A DNA stretch of 11,196 nucleotides, taken from the NCBI GenBank assembly GCA_002433075.1, contig DJHM01000050.1, forward strand, positions 1 to 11,196, in the 5' to 3' direction. The position numbers were made by a program, and so were the translations under genes. The stretch comes from Latescibacteria bacterium UBA6620 (GTDB lineage: Bacteria > Latescibacterota > UBA2968). A model generated the notes under the pieces. The model was not told the DNA's origin. It did no database searches and saw only the letters and a list, made by a program, of their open reading frames with translations. Position 1 is the stretch's first letter. The number at the start of each line of letters is the position of its first letter. This document shows, piece after piece, positions 1 through 7,842 of the stretch.

Positions 1-56
1 GAACCGGTGACCTCCTCCTTACCAAGGAGGTGCTCTACCGACTGAGCTACATGGGC
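1..56 (-). tRNA. tRNA-Thr(GGT), 3' part cut off by window edge
   Basis: The reverse complement starts with acceptor strand GCCCATG, then TA and D-arm GCTCAGTCGGTAGAGC. The anticodon stem CCTCC/GGAGG closes the loop TTGGTAA, giving anticodon GGT, which reads ACC. The sequence runs into the T arm (GGTTC) and leaves the window, so the 3' acceptor strand is not seen. It is the last tRNA of a Tyr-Gly-Thr series. In many bacteria this series lies directly before tuf (EF-Tu), so tuf may follow just outside the window; that is inference. Confidence 0.95.
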
Positions 57-93
57 TCTGCAGCCCGGACGCAACCATCCGAGCTCACACGAG

Positions 94-169
<76 letters not shown>

Positions 170-248
170 TCACCTAACGTATAGTCAACGCTGAAACTTA
201 CGCGAGTGGGCACGAAGTTTGCCGGCCCGAAAAAACCACAGACTAAAA

Positions 249-277
249 AAGCTATTAAAGTTACGAAAAAGAGTCAA
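249..277 (-). promoter_or_regulatory. Putative sigma70-type promoter for tRNA-Gly/tRNA-Thr
   Basis: On the minus strand, -35 TTGACT (277-272) and -10 TAGCTT (254-249) are separated by 17 nt. The expected start is about 70 nt upstream of tRNA-Gly. The site lies in the AT-rich 273-nt gap (170-442) between tRNA-Tyr and tRNA-Gly, so the Gly-Thr pair may have its own promoter as well as read-through from tRNA-Tyr. In the rest of the gap I see no gene; 340-440 is GC-richer but does not fold into a tRNA that I can recognise. Confidence 0.55.
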
Positions 278-442
278 GTGATTTCTTAAGTCTGCCTTTT
301 TCAGGGGAACCTATATAACTCTTTTAAAATAAACGTCTTGTGCTACAAACTGGCAGGCCTGAGAAGCCGTCGACTGTGGAGAACTTGGAAGGTGCGCCCC
401 CCTGAACCAGTGAGCCTGAGGAGGGTGAACGAGGAGGTAAAA

Positions 443-528
443 TGGTGGGGAGTGGCGGATTCGAACCACCGAAGGCATAAGCCAACAGATTTACAGTCTG
501 CCCCGTTTGACCGCTTCGGTAACTCCCC
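443..528 (-). tRNA. tRNA-Tyr(GTA)
   Basis: Class II tRNA of 86 nt including encoded CCA. Acceptor strands GGGGAGT and ACTCCCC pair fully with discriminator A. The anticodon loop CTGTAAA contains GTA. A long variable arm (around GGCTTATGCC) precedes the T arm GGTGGTTCGAATCCGCC. It is the first tRNA of the minus-strand cluster and has its own strong promoter just upstream. Confidence 0.97.
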
Positions 529-552
529 ATAAAATCTGCGATTAGGCGGGAG

Positions 553-581
553 AAAATACAGGCCGTTACAACCCAAGTCAA
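553..581 (-). promoter_or_regulatory. Promoter of the tRNA-Tyr-Gly-Thr cluster
   Basis: Minus strand: -35 TTGACT (581-576), 17-nt spacer ending in TG, -10 TATTTT (558-553). The base pair TG directly before the -10 resembles an extended -10. The segment right after the -10 is CTCCCGCC, a GC-rich discriminator of the kind associated with stringent control of stable-RNA promoters. Predicted start is about 545, roughly 17 nt before mature tRNA-Tyr. Boxes and spacing are seen directly; stringent control is inference. Confidence 0.75.
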
Positions 582-590
582 CCACAATTT

Positions 591-606
591 GGCCCTCGCC
601 AGGGCC
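591..606. repeat. Perfect 6-bp inverted repeat between two divergent promoters
   Basis: GGCCCT, a 4-nt spacer (CGCC), then AGGGCC. It sits between the -35 boxes of the leftward tRNA promoter (576-581) and the rightward isomerase promoter (619-624). It has no T-tract on either side, so it is not an intrinsic terminator. It could be an operator acting on both promoters, but no known operator consensus is recognised. Confidence 0.4.
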
Positions 607-618
607 CCGGATCCGAAA

Positions 619-647
619 TTGACTTCAGGATATAGAAATGATATCAT
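619..647 (+). promoter_or_regulatory. Promoter of the sugar isomerase/epimerase gene
   Basis: Plus strand: -35 TTGACT (619-624), 17-nt spacer, -10 TATCAT (642-647). Predicted start is about 654, giving a 5' leader of about 65 nt before the ATG at 720. It is divergent from the tRNA promoter, with 37 bp between the two -35 boxes. Confidence 0.7.
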
Positions 648-719
648 TCACGCACTTTGGGGCCCGCCGGGAGCGTCGGTTGGCCCGAAACCCGACTCTC
701 GAAAAGGAGAACGCTTCAA

Positions 720-1634
720 ATGACCGAGCCCATTCAGAACTACGCCCGAATCGGCATTGTCCATTTTATGGCCTACAAGGCGTGCCTGCAGGGCGAGGGC
801 CCTATCCTCGAAACGATCGAAAAAATCGCCATCGATCCCTACTTCCAGGCCATCGAAGTCACCCACATGAAGGACGCGGGTGTACGAAAAGAGGCCGCCG
901 ACCTGCTCCGATCTTCCCACCTTGATGTCGCATTCGGTGCTCAACCCATTATCCTTGTAAATCAGCTCAACCTGAACGATCTCGACGCAGGTAGCCGGCA
1001 GAAGGCCATCGACGGGGTGAAAGGCGGAATCGACCAGGCGGAAGAACTCGGAGCCCCGGGAGTGGGGTTCCTTTCGGGTCCAGATCCAGGCCCCGGCGAC
1101 CGTGATGCGGCGGTTGATGCCCTCGTCGATTCGCTCCACCAACTGTGCGAATATGCGGGTGGGAAGGGCACGTCGATGGTCATGGAGACCTTTGATCGAC
1201 TACCCTTTGGTAAAAACTGCCTCGTGGGCCCGAACGCCCTTGGGGTCGAGGTTTCGGCCAGAGTGAGACGTGAACACCCCAACTTCGGGCTGATGCTCGA
1301 TCTTTCCCACTTCCCGCTCCAGGGCGAAACATCGGCCTATGCGCTGAACATTGCCCGAGATCATATGGTCCACGCACACATTGGCAACTGCGTGATGAGT
1401 AATCCCGATCACCCGGCATATGGAGACAATCACCCTCGTTTCGGGTGTGAGGATGGTGAAAACGATGTCGCTGAAGCCGTTCATTTCTTGCGCGAACTCC
1501 TCAACATCGGCTACCTGGACCCCGACAAACGCCCGATTCTGAGCTTCGAGGTCGCCCCAATGGAAGGAGAATCCTCCGAAGTCATCATCGCGAACGCCAA
1601 AAGGGTACTCGACACCGCCTGGGCGCAGGTCTGA
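720..1634 (+). CDS. Sugar phosphate isomerase/epimerase-like TIM-barrel protein
   Basis: A 304-residue protein of the xylose isomerase-like/AP endonuclease 2 superfamily. Members are cytosolic metal-dependent TIM barrels acting on keto sugars or related polyols, and the substrate here cannot be told from sequence. Candidate metal ligands fall where the family places them: Glu157 in METFDR, Asp194 and His197 in LMLDLSHF, His218/His220 in HAHIGN, and Glu277 in LSFEVAP. There is no signal peptide. The ATG at 720 was chosen because AAGGAG (704-709) lies 10 nt upstream; a TTG at 657 would extend the frame but falls almost on the predicted transcription start. The gene appears monocistronic, with its own promoter and terminator. 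Confidence 0.85.
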   Translation: MTEPIQNYARIGIVHFMAYKACLQGEGPILETIEKIAIDPYFQAIEVTHMKDAGVRKEAADLLRSSHLDVAFGAQPIILVNQLNLNDLDAGSRQKAIDGVKGGIDQAEELGAPGVGFLSGPDPGPGDRDAAVDALVDSLHQLCEYAGGKGTSMVMETFDRLPFGKNCLVGPNALGVEVSARVRREHPNFGLMLDLSHFPLQGETSAYALNIARDHMVHAHIGNCVMSNPDHPAYGDNHPRFGCEDGENDVAEAVHFLRELLNIGYLDPDKRPILSFEVAPMEGESSEVIIANAKRVLDTAWAQV

Positions 1635-1665
1635 AGTTCCTAAACCCTGCTCAAAGTCACGAAGA

Positions 1666-1700
1666 AACGCCGGGATCCTAACAGGATTCCGGCGTTTTCT
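1666..1700 (+). terminator. Intrinsic terminator after the isomerase gene
   Basis: A 14-bp stem with one G-T wobble (AACGCCGGGATCCT against AGGATTCCGGCGTT), a 3-nt loop AAC, and a downstream TTTTCTT tract. It is about 30 nt after the isomerase stop and ends only about 13 nt before the ATG of the broken kinase gene. Confidence 0.9.
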
Positions 1701-1712
1701 TAGGGCAATCCA

Positions 1713-3472
1713 ATGCTGCAGACAAAACGTCGTCTCCAAATCGCACCGTCACTGGCAGTGGCCGCACTGATCCTGGTTACCGGGGTCCTCGGCACTCTGA
1801 CGGCCGCGGACAGAATACGAAATCTGCTGGAGAAACAGGTCGCCGAGGACAGTCAGGTCATCGCCGAAAACCTGAAGATGATCATCTCTCAGGCCACACG
1901 GGAATTGGGACCTCCCGATCAGACGTTCGATCGTGTGCAGTCTGTGTTCGAGCGCATCCAGGTTGAAGGCTGGCGCGGATTCGCGTGCGTCGTCGACAAA
2001 GAGGGGCGCGTGGTCGCGCATCCCGACTCTGCGATGCGCGGTATGCAGGTGCTCCTCGAAGAATACGAGGCCACGACGCTGGCGGAGACTCCTCAGAGGG
2101 TGGAACTGCTCTCATAGGAAGGAGCAACCGGGAAGGGGTCTATCGGTCAACTGCGGACATCATCGCCATTCAATGGCTGCCACGGCTCATTACCTACCTC
2201 TGCGCACATCAGCCTCGAGGTGAAAGCACCCGCCGGACCGACCGGGTGCTTTCCGAACTCGGGCAAATCGGTTTGATCTTTCTGCTGACGGCAACCGGTG
2301 GCAGCTGGCTGTTCGTGGGATGGTTGGTCGACCGCTACGAGCACCACCTTGCCCGGTCCGAAGCCCAGAACAGAACCCTCGTCGAAAGCAGCGACCCCAT
2401 CGTCGTATCGTCGCCGAACGGCAGAATCCTCGACCTCAACCCAGAGGCAAGGCAATTATGGGACCTTCGAGGAGCCAGCCCCCCTAACGTTGGCAGAACT
2501 CTGGGCGCCTCAGCAACGTGAAAAACTGGGTGAGCTCGTCTCTTAAACAACAGCCGGAGTCGCGATTGATACCGACGACCTCACCATCCAGACGCGGTCA
2601 GGGCGAAAAATCCCGGTGTCCGTTCGAATTCGCCAGATCGACTACGACGCCCAGCCCGCCATTTATGTGTTGTTAAGAGACATCACCGAAACACGTCGGG
2701 CACAGGAGGAATGCAGGAGCCCAACCGTGCGCTACGGGAACTGGACCGAATGAAAACGGACTTTCTCAACACCGTCTCCCACGAACTCCAGACGCCTCTG
2801 ACCTCGATTAAATGGTCAGCCGATTCCCTTGCGTCACTCATTGGCAAATATCAGAACGATAAAGTGAGCCGTCTTCTCGAGATCATTCGAAACGACAATC
2901 AGAGGCTGACATCCCTGATCGAACAGCTGCTCGATTTTCCCAGGATCGAGGCAGGCCAACTGGCACCGAAGTTCGCAAGTGTGAACCTTCACGCTCTCAT
3001 CGAAGCATCCGTGACCGACATACTACCCCTGGCCCAACAGAAGTAGATCGCCATCTCGGTCGCCGCGCCGGAATCCGACCCGGCGATGGATGCGGATCCT
3101 GAACAGGTCCGACAAGCCCTCGATAACCTGCTCGGAAACGCGGTAAAGTATACGCCTGAGGGCGGCTCCGTCCAGGTAAGCGTGCGTGCTGGAGATCCAG
3201 TCGAGATCACCGTGACGGACACAGGGATCGGGATTGCAGAAAACGCGCTCAAGCACGTCTTCGAGAAGTTCTTTCGTGCCGAACAGCCCGAGGTGGAGGC
3301 TGAAAACGGGACGAGGCTGGGGCTGGCGCTCGTACGACACGTTGTCGAAGCTCACGGGGGGAATGTCGATGTCACCAGCGAGCTCGGAAAGGGCAGTAGA
3401 TTCCGTTTCACGCTACCGGCCCACCAACCCAACAAGAAGGTGGAGAATCCGCCAGAGACGTCGATACAGTAA
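1713..3472 (+). pseudogene. Disrupted membrane sensor histidine kinase (Cache-like, PAS, HisKA, HATPase)
   Basis: About 586 codons are recoverable only by switching frames. Order: TM1 (LAVAALILVTGVLGTL), a Cache-like sensor segment (VVDKEGRVVAHPD), TM2 near 2265-2325 (GLIFLLTATGGSWLFVGWLV), PAS (SSDPIVVSSPNGRILDLN) with a PAC end (YVLLRDITETRRAQEE), H-box (FLNTVSHELQTPLTS), N-box (DNLLGNAVKYTPEGG), G1 (VTDTGIGI), F-box (FEKFFRAE) and G2. Lesions: a -1 shift near 2108-2112; a +1 shift probably in the C6 run at 2479-2484; TAA at 2544-2546; a -1 shift near 2704-2712 (GAATGCAGG where GAACTGCAGG would keep frame); TAG at 3044-3046. G2 reads GTRLGLAL instead of GTGLGLAL, and the usual Arg after the H-box Glu-Leu is Gln. 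No response regulator is adjacent. Because neighbouring genes are intact, general sequencing error is an unlikely explanation. Confidence 0.88.
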
Positions 3473-3517
3473 GTAGATCAGTATACCCTGAAATTCACGA
3501 TCGAAGGCACTCCCCCA

Positions 3518-4714
3518 ATGCGCCTTTTCTTCTATCTCATCGTTGCATCCGTGACGGCCTGCAGCGCTGCCCCCGGCCCGACCGTCTTACGAGATCTCGG
3601 GCCTCTTCCGTCCATGGACCGCGTTCCTCCCGGGGATGCAGGAGGATTGCAACAGGCGGCGCTGAGTCACTTTTCCGGCGGGGACTACGTTCGGGCGCTT
3701 CGATACGCCTACTGGGCATCACAGACGATCCCAACGGACATTCGGCTTCGACTTCTCCTAGGTGTCATCTACGATGAAGGGTTCAGCCGGCCAGATCTCG
3801 CACTGCCGGAGTATCGTCGGGCCCACGGCCTCAGCACGCTGCCTGAGCTGACCGCCCGGCTCGACGAACGTATTCGGTACCTGCACCGTCGCGAACTAGA
3901 AGACAGGTATCTTCGGGCAGCTCTGGCAGAGTCTGACCCCCCTCTCTCCAAGAACGGACTGGCCGTTTTCCCGTTGCAGGTTGTAGGGCCACGGACGCCG
4001 GAGCCCGGACTGACACACGGCCTATTGACGCTGATGCTTCCCTCGCTCAGAGATCGCTCTACGGCACTTCATATCGATCCCTTCGCCGCACCTATCGCGG
4101 CACAGGTCTACGGAGAGGTTCGAGGCAATAACCCGGAAGATTTCGCACGCTGGTCGGGCGCTGGCGCGGTGCTCACGGGCACCCTGGCCGATTTGGGGGG
4201 ACGACGAGTACGAGTGGTTCTTCGTCGTCTGGATTCCACGGGATCGGTTGTATGGACCTCCGAACCAATCGTGGGGCGCCTGGATGCAGCCGGCGATCTC
4301 TGCCAGAGCCTTTTAGCTTCCGCTGGCAGGGGACTCGGAATTGATGTGGCCTCCGGGGGAGCCAGTATATCCTCTCCTCTCGCCCTCTCGCTCTATGCGG
4401 AAGGCGTCCTCGATTACGCAGGCGCCCGAGTACTGGAGGCGCATAGAAACCTCAAAACCGCGCTCTCATTCGAACCCGGGAGTGCGATCTTGAACGAGAC
4501 CTATGTCTGGGTGGATCAGGACCTGAATGGAAGCGCCTATGACATCTCGCTCGCAGAGGCTTACCGGGATCTATTGAAGCTTCCGGATGCATCGAACGCG
4601 CTGCAGAGACGTCTCTCGCGTGCACACACTCTCGCGAGGCCTCAGTCGCCCACCTCTGTCGGAAAAGAATCCATCGCCCCCTACAAGCGCCCACGGGCAG
4701 AGGTCGCACCGTGA
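3518..4714 (+). CDS. Predicted lipoprotein with TPR-like and TolB-like regions
   Basis: A 398-residue protein of unassigned function. The N-terminus is a lipoprotein signal peptide (LIVASVTAC, lipid-modified Cys15), so it should be anchored in the envelope facing the periplasm. Residues about 43-110 look TPR-like (HFSGGDYVRALRYAYWASQ...RLRLLLGVIYDEG). A central region starting NGLAVFPLQVVG and containing GAGAVLTGTLADLGGRRVRVVLRRLD resembles the TolB/CsgG/FlgO-type fold in which a chaperone-like lipoprotein assembles factors at the outer membrane; that is a fold-level guess. A second helical repeat (YAEGVLDYAGARVLEAHRNL) follows. The start is supported by a weak GAAGG at 3503-3507. The stop overlaps the next start, so it is coupled to the beta-barrel gene. 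Confidence 0.75.
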   Translation: MRLFFYLIVASVTACSAAPGPTVLRDLGPLPSMDRVPPGDAGGLQQAALSHFSGGDYVRALRYAYWASQTIPTDIRLRLLLGVIYDEGFSRPDLALPEYRRAHGLSTLPELTARLDERIRYLHRRELEDRYLRAALAESDPPLSKNGLAVFPLQVVGPRTPEPGLTHGLLTLMLPSLRDRSTALHIDPFAAPIAAQVYGEVRGNNPEDFARWSGAGAVLTGTLADLGGRRVRVVLRRLDSTGSVVWTSEPIVGRLDAAGDLCQSLLASAGRGLGIDVASGGASISSPLALSLYAEGVLDYAGARVLEAHRNLKTALSFEPGSAILNETYVWVDQDLNGSAYDISLAEAYRDLLKLPDASNALQRRLSRAHTLARPQSPTSVGKESIAPYKRPRAEVAP

Positions 4715-5826
4715 CAAAGATGACTCTCACAATTCTGGCCTTCCTGGCTGTGGTCTCCTGTACCTGGGCCCAGGCACCATTACCCATCCGAGCCGACGCG
4801 GGTAGTTTCTTCCACGAACTCACCCTCGTCGATGCGGATTCGACCCGAACGCGTTATCGACAGGCGGTTTCACCCGTCCAGGTCAGCACGCCGATCTGGC
4901 GGGGAACGCTCACGGTCTCAAGCGCCTTTATGTACGTTGAACAAGAGGTCAATGAAGTATCAGCCGATGCCTGGGGCCTTCTGGACACCGAAGTTAGCGG
5001 CGACTGGACTCTGCCCTTCGCCAAGCTCACAGGATTCGCAGTCCTCCCGACAGGAAAAAATCGCCTCAATGGGGCCGATTCCACGCTCGTGAGCGCCTTC
5101 TACCGAAACGATCTGAACTTCCCCGTCCGGGCGTTCGGCGAGGGGTTTGACTACGGTGGCGCCATCACCGTGGCACATCAACGCGGCCACCTGGGGGGAA
5201 GCATCGGGTTCGCCTACACTGCTCGCGGTGCCTACGAACCCTTCGACTCGGTCGGCGAGTACCACCCGGGTGATGAGGCCACCTTCGCCGGGGGCCTCAA
5301 CTACGCTCAATCCTCCTGGACAATGAACGTCGACGTGGCCGGCACTTTCCTGTTTACCGACCGACTCGATGGTCTTGTCGTTTTCCAAAACGGGAAACAG
5401 GTGGTCACGCGCGCAGGATTCCATTACGAGAACCCGGGTGTCAGTCTCTCGCTTGAAGCAACCGAGATCTTTCGCTTCAAGGACCGCCGACTCTCTCTAA
5501 CCGGGCCTTCAACCGGTCTCCTCCTCTTCGGCAACCGGAACCGGAATGATTTCAGAGCTTCTGCGCATCTGTCGTGGAACCCACTCCCAGCGCTTTGCGT
5601 GTTCGGGGCTGCCGATCTGAAGACAATTTCCGACACGGCAGACGTCGATGGAAATGTCATCGAGCCATCCGGCAGGGTGTATGGATACGGCGGAGGCTTA
5701 ACCCTCCAGATTGGGGCCACGGAACATCTGGACCTGGGGGTCACACGATTTGACGGCTGGGTAGAAGACGGTGCCAGGGACCTGGAAGGATGGAACTTGA
5801 GGATCAACTTCCGTCTATTGTTCTGA
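4711..5826 (+). CDS. Predicted outer-membrane beta-barrel protein
   Basis: A 371-residue protein with a signal peptide (LTILAFLAVVSCTWAQA) and, after it, alternating polar/hydrophobic strands rich in Gly and aromatic residues (for example GGSIGFAYTARGAY, RAGFHYENPGVSLSLEATEIFRF cut into strands). It ends in Phe after INFRLL, the typical C-terminal signature read by the BAM machinery. I do not recognise a specific family; it could be a porin or a conduit. The GTG at 4711 shares GTGA with the stop of the upstream lipoprotein gene, with AGAGG 7-8 nt upstream; ATG at 4720 is a possible alternative. Coupling suggests that the lipoprotein and barrel act together. Confidence 0.78.
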   Translation: MTKMTLTILAFLAVVSCTWAQAPLPIRADAGSFFHELTLVDADSTRTRYRQAVSPVQVSTPIWRGTLTVSSAFMYVEQEVNEVSADAWGLLDTEVSGDWTLPFAKLTGFAVLPTGKNRLNGADSTLVSAFYRNDLNFPVRAFGEGFDYGGAITVAHQRGHLGGSIGFAYTARGAYEPFDSVGEYHPGDEATFAGGLNYAQSSWTMNVDVAGTFLFTDRLDGLVVFQNGKQVVTRAGFHYENPGVSLSLEATEIFRFKDRRLSLTGPSTGLLLFGNRNRNDFRASAHLSWNPLPALCVFGAADLKTISDTADVDGNVIEPSGRVYGYGGGLTLQIGATEHLDLGVTRFDGWVEDGARDLEGWNLRINFRLLF

Positions 5827-5849
5827 CTACGATCCGCGAAACTACCGGT

Positions 5850-5888
5850 CGAAGCCGCCATCCGAAGAAGGAGGGCGGCCTTCGTTTT
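5850..5888 (+). terminator. Intrinsic terminator after the lipoprotein/beta-barrel pair
   Basis: Stem CGAAGCCGCC against GGCGGCCTTCG with one bulged C, followed by TTTT on the plus strand. It lies between convergent genes. The minus-strand reading of the same hairpin lacks a T-tract, so it is mainly a plus-strand terminator. Confidence 0.7.
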
Positions 5889-5894
5889 GTGATC

Positions 5895-6572
5895 TCACGA
5901 GCCTTCTGCGAGATCCGTTGCTTCGCGACGTCCGGCAACCACGTGCCCGAACACGAAAGCGAACACTAGGGACAGATAGAAGTGGAATATCGAAAGGAAC
6001 ACGGGCCCCACGTAGGGAATCCCCACCAGAATGAGAAAGGTCATCATCCAGAGTCCCAGGTAAAGCAGGCAAAGCTGCACGTACTCGACTCTCACAACCT
6101 GCCGCAGATCCCGAAACAGAACATCTGGCTCGAAGGCAGCCCATATCCGGCGCTCTTCGGCGTATCGAGCGTATATCACCGGGGAAATTACGTTGAAGGC
6201 AGCCATGCTCAGCAAACCGACCATCAGTATCTGTTGGGGTCCCTCGATGTCTCCCCCGGATATCCCAAGTACGGCAACCCCCGCGAAGACAATCAGGATG
6301 AGGTAGCCCAGGGTGATAACGAACAGCCTCAGCCCGACCGACCAATATGTCCGCCACGCCTCCCAGGACGGTGGGGTCAGTGAGGGCGACCGATTCAGTC
6401 CGTCGACGAAGACGCGATACAGGTAACCCCACGCAACGAAGTTCACGAAGGGCACCAGACTTAACATCCCGCCCACCAGAAGGCGAAGTCGATCGGTAGG
6501 ATCCCGAAACGGAATCCGCATGGTTTCGATTAGAAGCGCGGCGGCTTGATTTGGATGAGGGGCTCCTGGCAA
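5895..6572 (-). CDS. DUF4013-like polytopic membrane protein
   Basis: A 225-residue inner-membrane protein with about five hydrophobic segments (residues about 30-56, 80-104, 112-135, 163-184, 187-212). The N-terminal pattern, a short PF.D....L.LLVGGMLSLVP motif, followed by GYLYRVFVDGLN, resembles DUF4013 proteins, whose function is unknown. The start is uncertain: TTG at 6572 lies 3 nt after the stop of the upstream metB-like gene and keeps the conserved stretch before the first membrane segment; ATG at 6521 would remove 17 residues and has no visible ribosome site. It is the last gene of the minus-strand group, and its expression is probably subject to the metB leader upstream. Confidence 0.7.
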   Translation of the reverse strand: MPGAPHPNQAAALLIETMRIPFRDPTDRLRLLVGGMLSLVPFVNFVAWGYLYRVFVDGLNRSPSLTPPSWEAWRTYWSVGLRLFVITLGYLILIVFAGVAVLGISGGDIEGPQQILMVGLLSMAAFNVISPVIYARYAEERRIWAAFEPDVLFRDLRQVVRVEYVQLCLLYLGLWMMTFLILVGIPYVGPVFLSIFHFYLSLVFAFVFGHVVAGRREATDLAEGS

Positions 6573-6575
6573 GGA

Positions 6576-7769
6576 TCAGATCGCCTTGAGCGCCTGATGT
6601 AGATCCGCGATCAAATCATCCGCATCTTCGACGCCGACGGAGTAGCGGACCAGTTCATCGTCAATGCCAGCCGCAATGCGGTCTTCCCGGGAAAGCTCGT
6701 AGTAAGAAATCGAAGAAGGATGAGAAACAATACTTTCCACTCCCCCTAGACTCGCCCCGATACACGGAATTCGCAACGCATCGATGAACCGCACCGTCCC
6801 TTCCAGGTCCGCATCCAGATCGAAGCTGACCACGCCCCCGAACCCCCGCATCTGGACAATCGCAATCTTGTGTTGTGGGTGCGAAGGCAACCCGGGGTAA
6901 TACACTCGGCGAACCCGGTCCTGTTCCTCCAGGTAGGTTGCGATCTTCAAGGCCGTCTCGTTTTGACGTGACATTCTGAGAGGAAAGGTCTTGAGTCCGC
7001 GTATTAGCAGATACGCACAATGTGGGTCGATGACTCCCCCGAGGATCCCCCGGTAGTCTTTGATGGCTGACACCAGGGGTTCGGCGCCAAGCACGGCACC
7101 CGCCATCAGGTCGTTGTGCCCCCCCAGATACTTTGTAGCGCTGTGAATCACGACATCCACACCAAACTCAAGCGGCCGCTGGTTCAAGGGCGTAGCGAAC
7201 GTGCTGTCGATGATCACCTTGAGGCGGTGGGCCTTCGCTACGGCGACGGTGCGCTCGAGGTCCAATACGTTCAAGTGGGGGTTTGTCGGAGACTCCGACA
7301 CGATCACGCGGGTGTTCTCTTGAATTGCGGACTCCAGAGCATCGAAATCGCCCGCGGTCACAAAAGTCGTCTCCACATCGAATTTCTGAAGCACCATTCT
7401 GCAGAATTGTTCCGTCTTGCGGTAGCAGTCGTCCATTACCACCGTGTGCTGCCCCGATCTCAGCATGGCGAGCAGCGTGGTGGTCACGGCCGCCATGCCT
7501 GTCGAGAACAGAATGGCTGCCTCGGCGCCTTCGATCTCGGCAAGTTTCTTTTCCGCGATCGTTTGGGTGGGGTTACCGTAGCGGCCATAGTCCAGTTGGG
7601 GGTTCGTTCCCGCCGCGAATTCCCCTACGGCCGTCATGTCTTCGAACACATACGTGGCGGTCTGGGCAATCGGCACGGTGAGTGTGTGCCCCCAGTGTCC
7701 CTTCGTCTCCCCACCGTGCACCGCCTTTGTGGACGAGCAGGGGTCCGGCCTGTCAACCGATTCCGACAT
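6576..7769 (-). CDS. metB: Cystathionine gamma-synthase-like PLP enzyme (plant-type)
   Basis: Cys/Met metabolism PLP-dependent family, 397 residues and full length. Visible family features: YGRYGNPT (61-68, cofactor phosphate), Asp188 in IIDSTFATP (pyridine nitrogen), and the Schiff-base Lys213 in SATKYLGGHND. DDCYRKT, YLLIRGLKT, YYPGLPSHP and the C-terminal LVRYSVGVED resemble plant cystathionine gamma-synthase, which joins O-phosphohomoserine and cysteine to cystathionine. Cystathionine gamma-lyase or a homoserine sulfhydrylase cannot be excluded by eye. ATG at 7769 is preferred because TGAGG (7780-7776) lies 6 nt upstream; ATG at 7781 would add 4 residues. Upstream are a SAM-II riboswitch and a terminator, so methionine-pathway function fits. 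It follows thrC. Confidence 0.88.
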   Translation of the reverse strand: MSESVDRPDPCSSTKAVHGGETKGHWGHTLTVPIAQTATYVFEDMTAVGEFAAGTNPQLDYGRYGNPTQTIAEKKLAEIEGAEAAILFSTGMAAVTTTLLAMLRSGQHTVVMDDCYRKTEQFCRMVLQKFDVETTFVTAGDFDALESAIQENTRVIVSESPTNPHLNVLDLERTVAVAKAHRLKVIIDSTFATPLNQRPLEFGVDVVIHSATKYLGGHNDLMAGAVLGAEPLVSAIKDYRGILGGVIDPHCAYLLIRGLKTFPLRMSRQNETALKIATYLEEQDRVRRVYYPGLPSHPQHKIAIVQMRGFGGVVSFDLDADLEGTVRFIDALRIPCIGASLGGVESIVSHPSSISYYELSREDRIAAGIDDELVRYSVGVEDADDLIADLHQALKAI

Positions 7770-7775
7770 AAGCAG

Positions 7776-7780
7776 CCTCA
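7776..7780 (-). promoter_or_regulatory. Ribosome binding site for the metB-like gene
   Basis: TGAGG with a 6-nt spacer to the ATG at 7769. It overlaps the ATG at 7781. Being downstream of the terminator U-tract, it is present only on transcripts that read through, so control is likely at transcription termination rather than by masking this site. Confidence 0.55.
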
Positions 7781-7783
7781 TGT

Positions 7784-7817
7784 AAAAAGTCCCCGGACAG
7801 CACAGAGACCCGGGGAC
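7784..7817 (-). terminator. Intrinsic terminator in the metB leader (riboswitch expression platform)
   Basis: Minus strand: GTCCCCGG (7817-7810), a 13-nt loop, CCGGGGAC (7796-7789), then five T (7788-7784). The 8-bp stem is perfect and has seven G-C pairs. It ends 2 nt before an ATG, so it cannot be serving the upstream thrC gene alone; it stands between the metB promoter and the metB coding sequence. Together with the aptamer about 25 nt upstream it forms an attenuator. Confidence 0.88.
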
Positions 7818-7842
7818 GTCATCGTCGCGATCAAAGTATCGT

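Noticed and set aside
183..188. Another minus-strand TTGACT just upstream of tRNA-Gly
   Set aside because: No -10 can fit before the tRNA 5' end at 169.
340..440. Possible fourth tRNA or tRNA remnant between tRNA-Tyr and tRNA-Gly
   Set aside because: A CACCTTCCAAG-like piece recalls an anticodon loop, but no acceptor, D or T arm can be built.
324..647. Open frames on both strands over the tRNA-Tyr gene
   Set aside because: They cover a clear tRNA and its promoter, lack ribosome sites, and have no protein-like composition.
657..719. TTG start extending the isomerase by 21 residues
   Set aside because: It coincides with the predicted transcription start, and the ATG at 720 has a good AAGGAG site.
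2479..2484. C6 tract as a phase-variation switch for the kinase
   Set aside because: The tract is short, and four other lesions disrupt the gene, so toggling it would not restore a protein.
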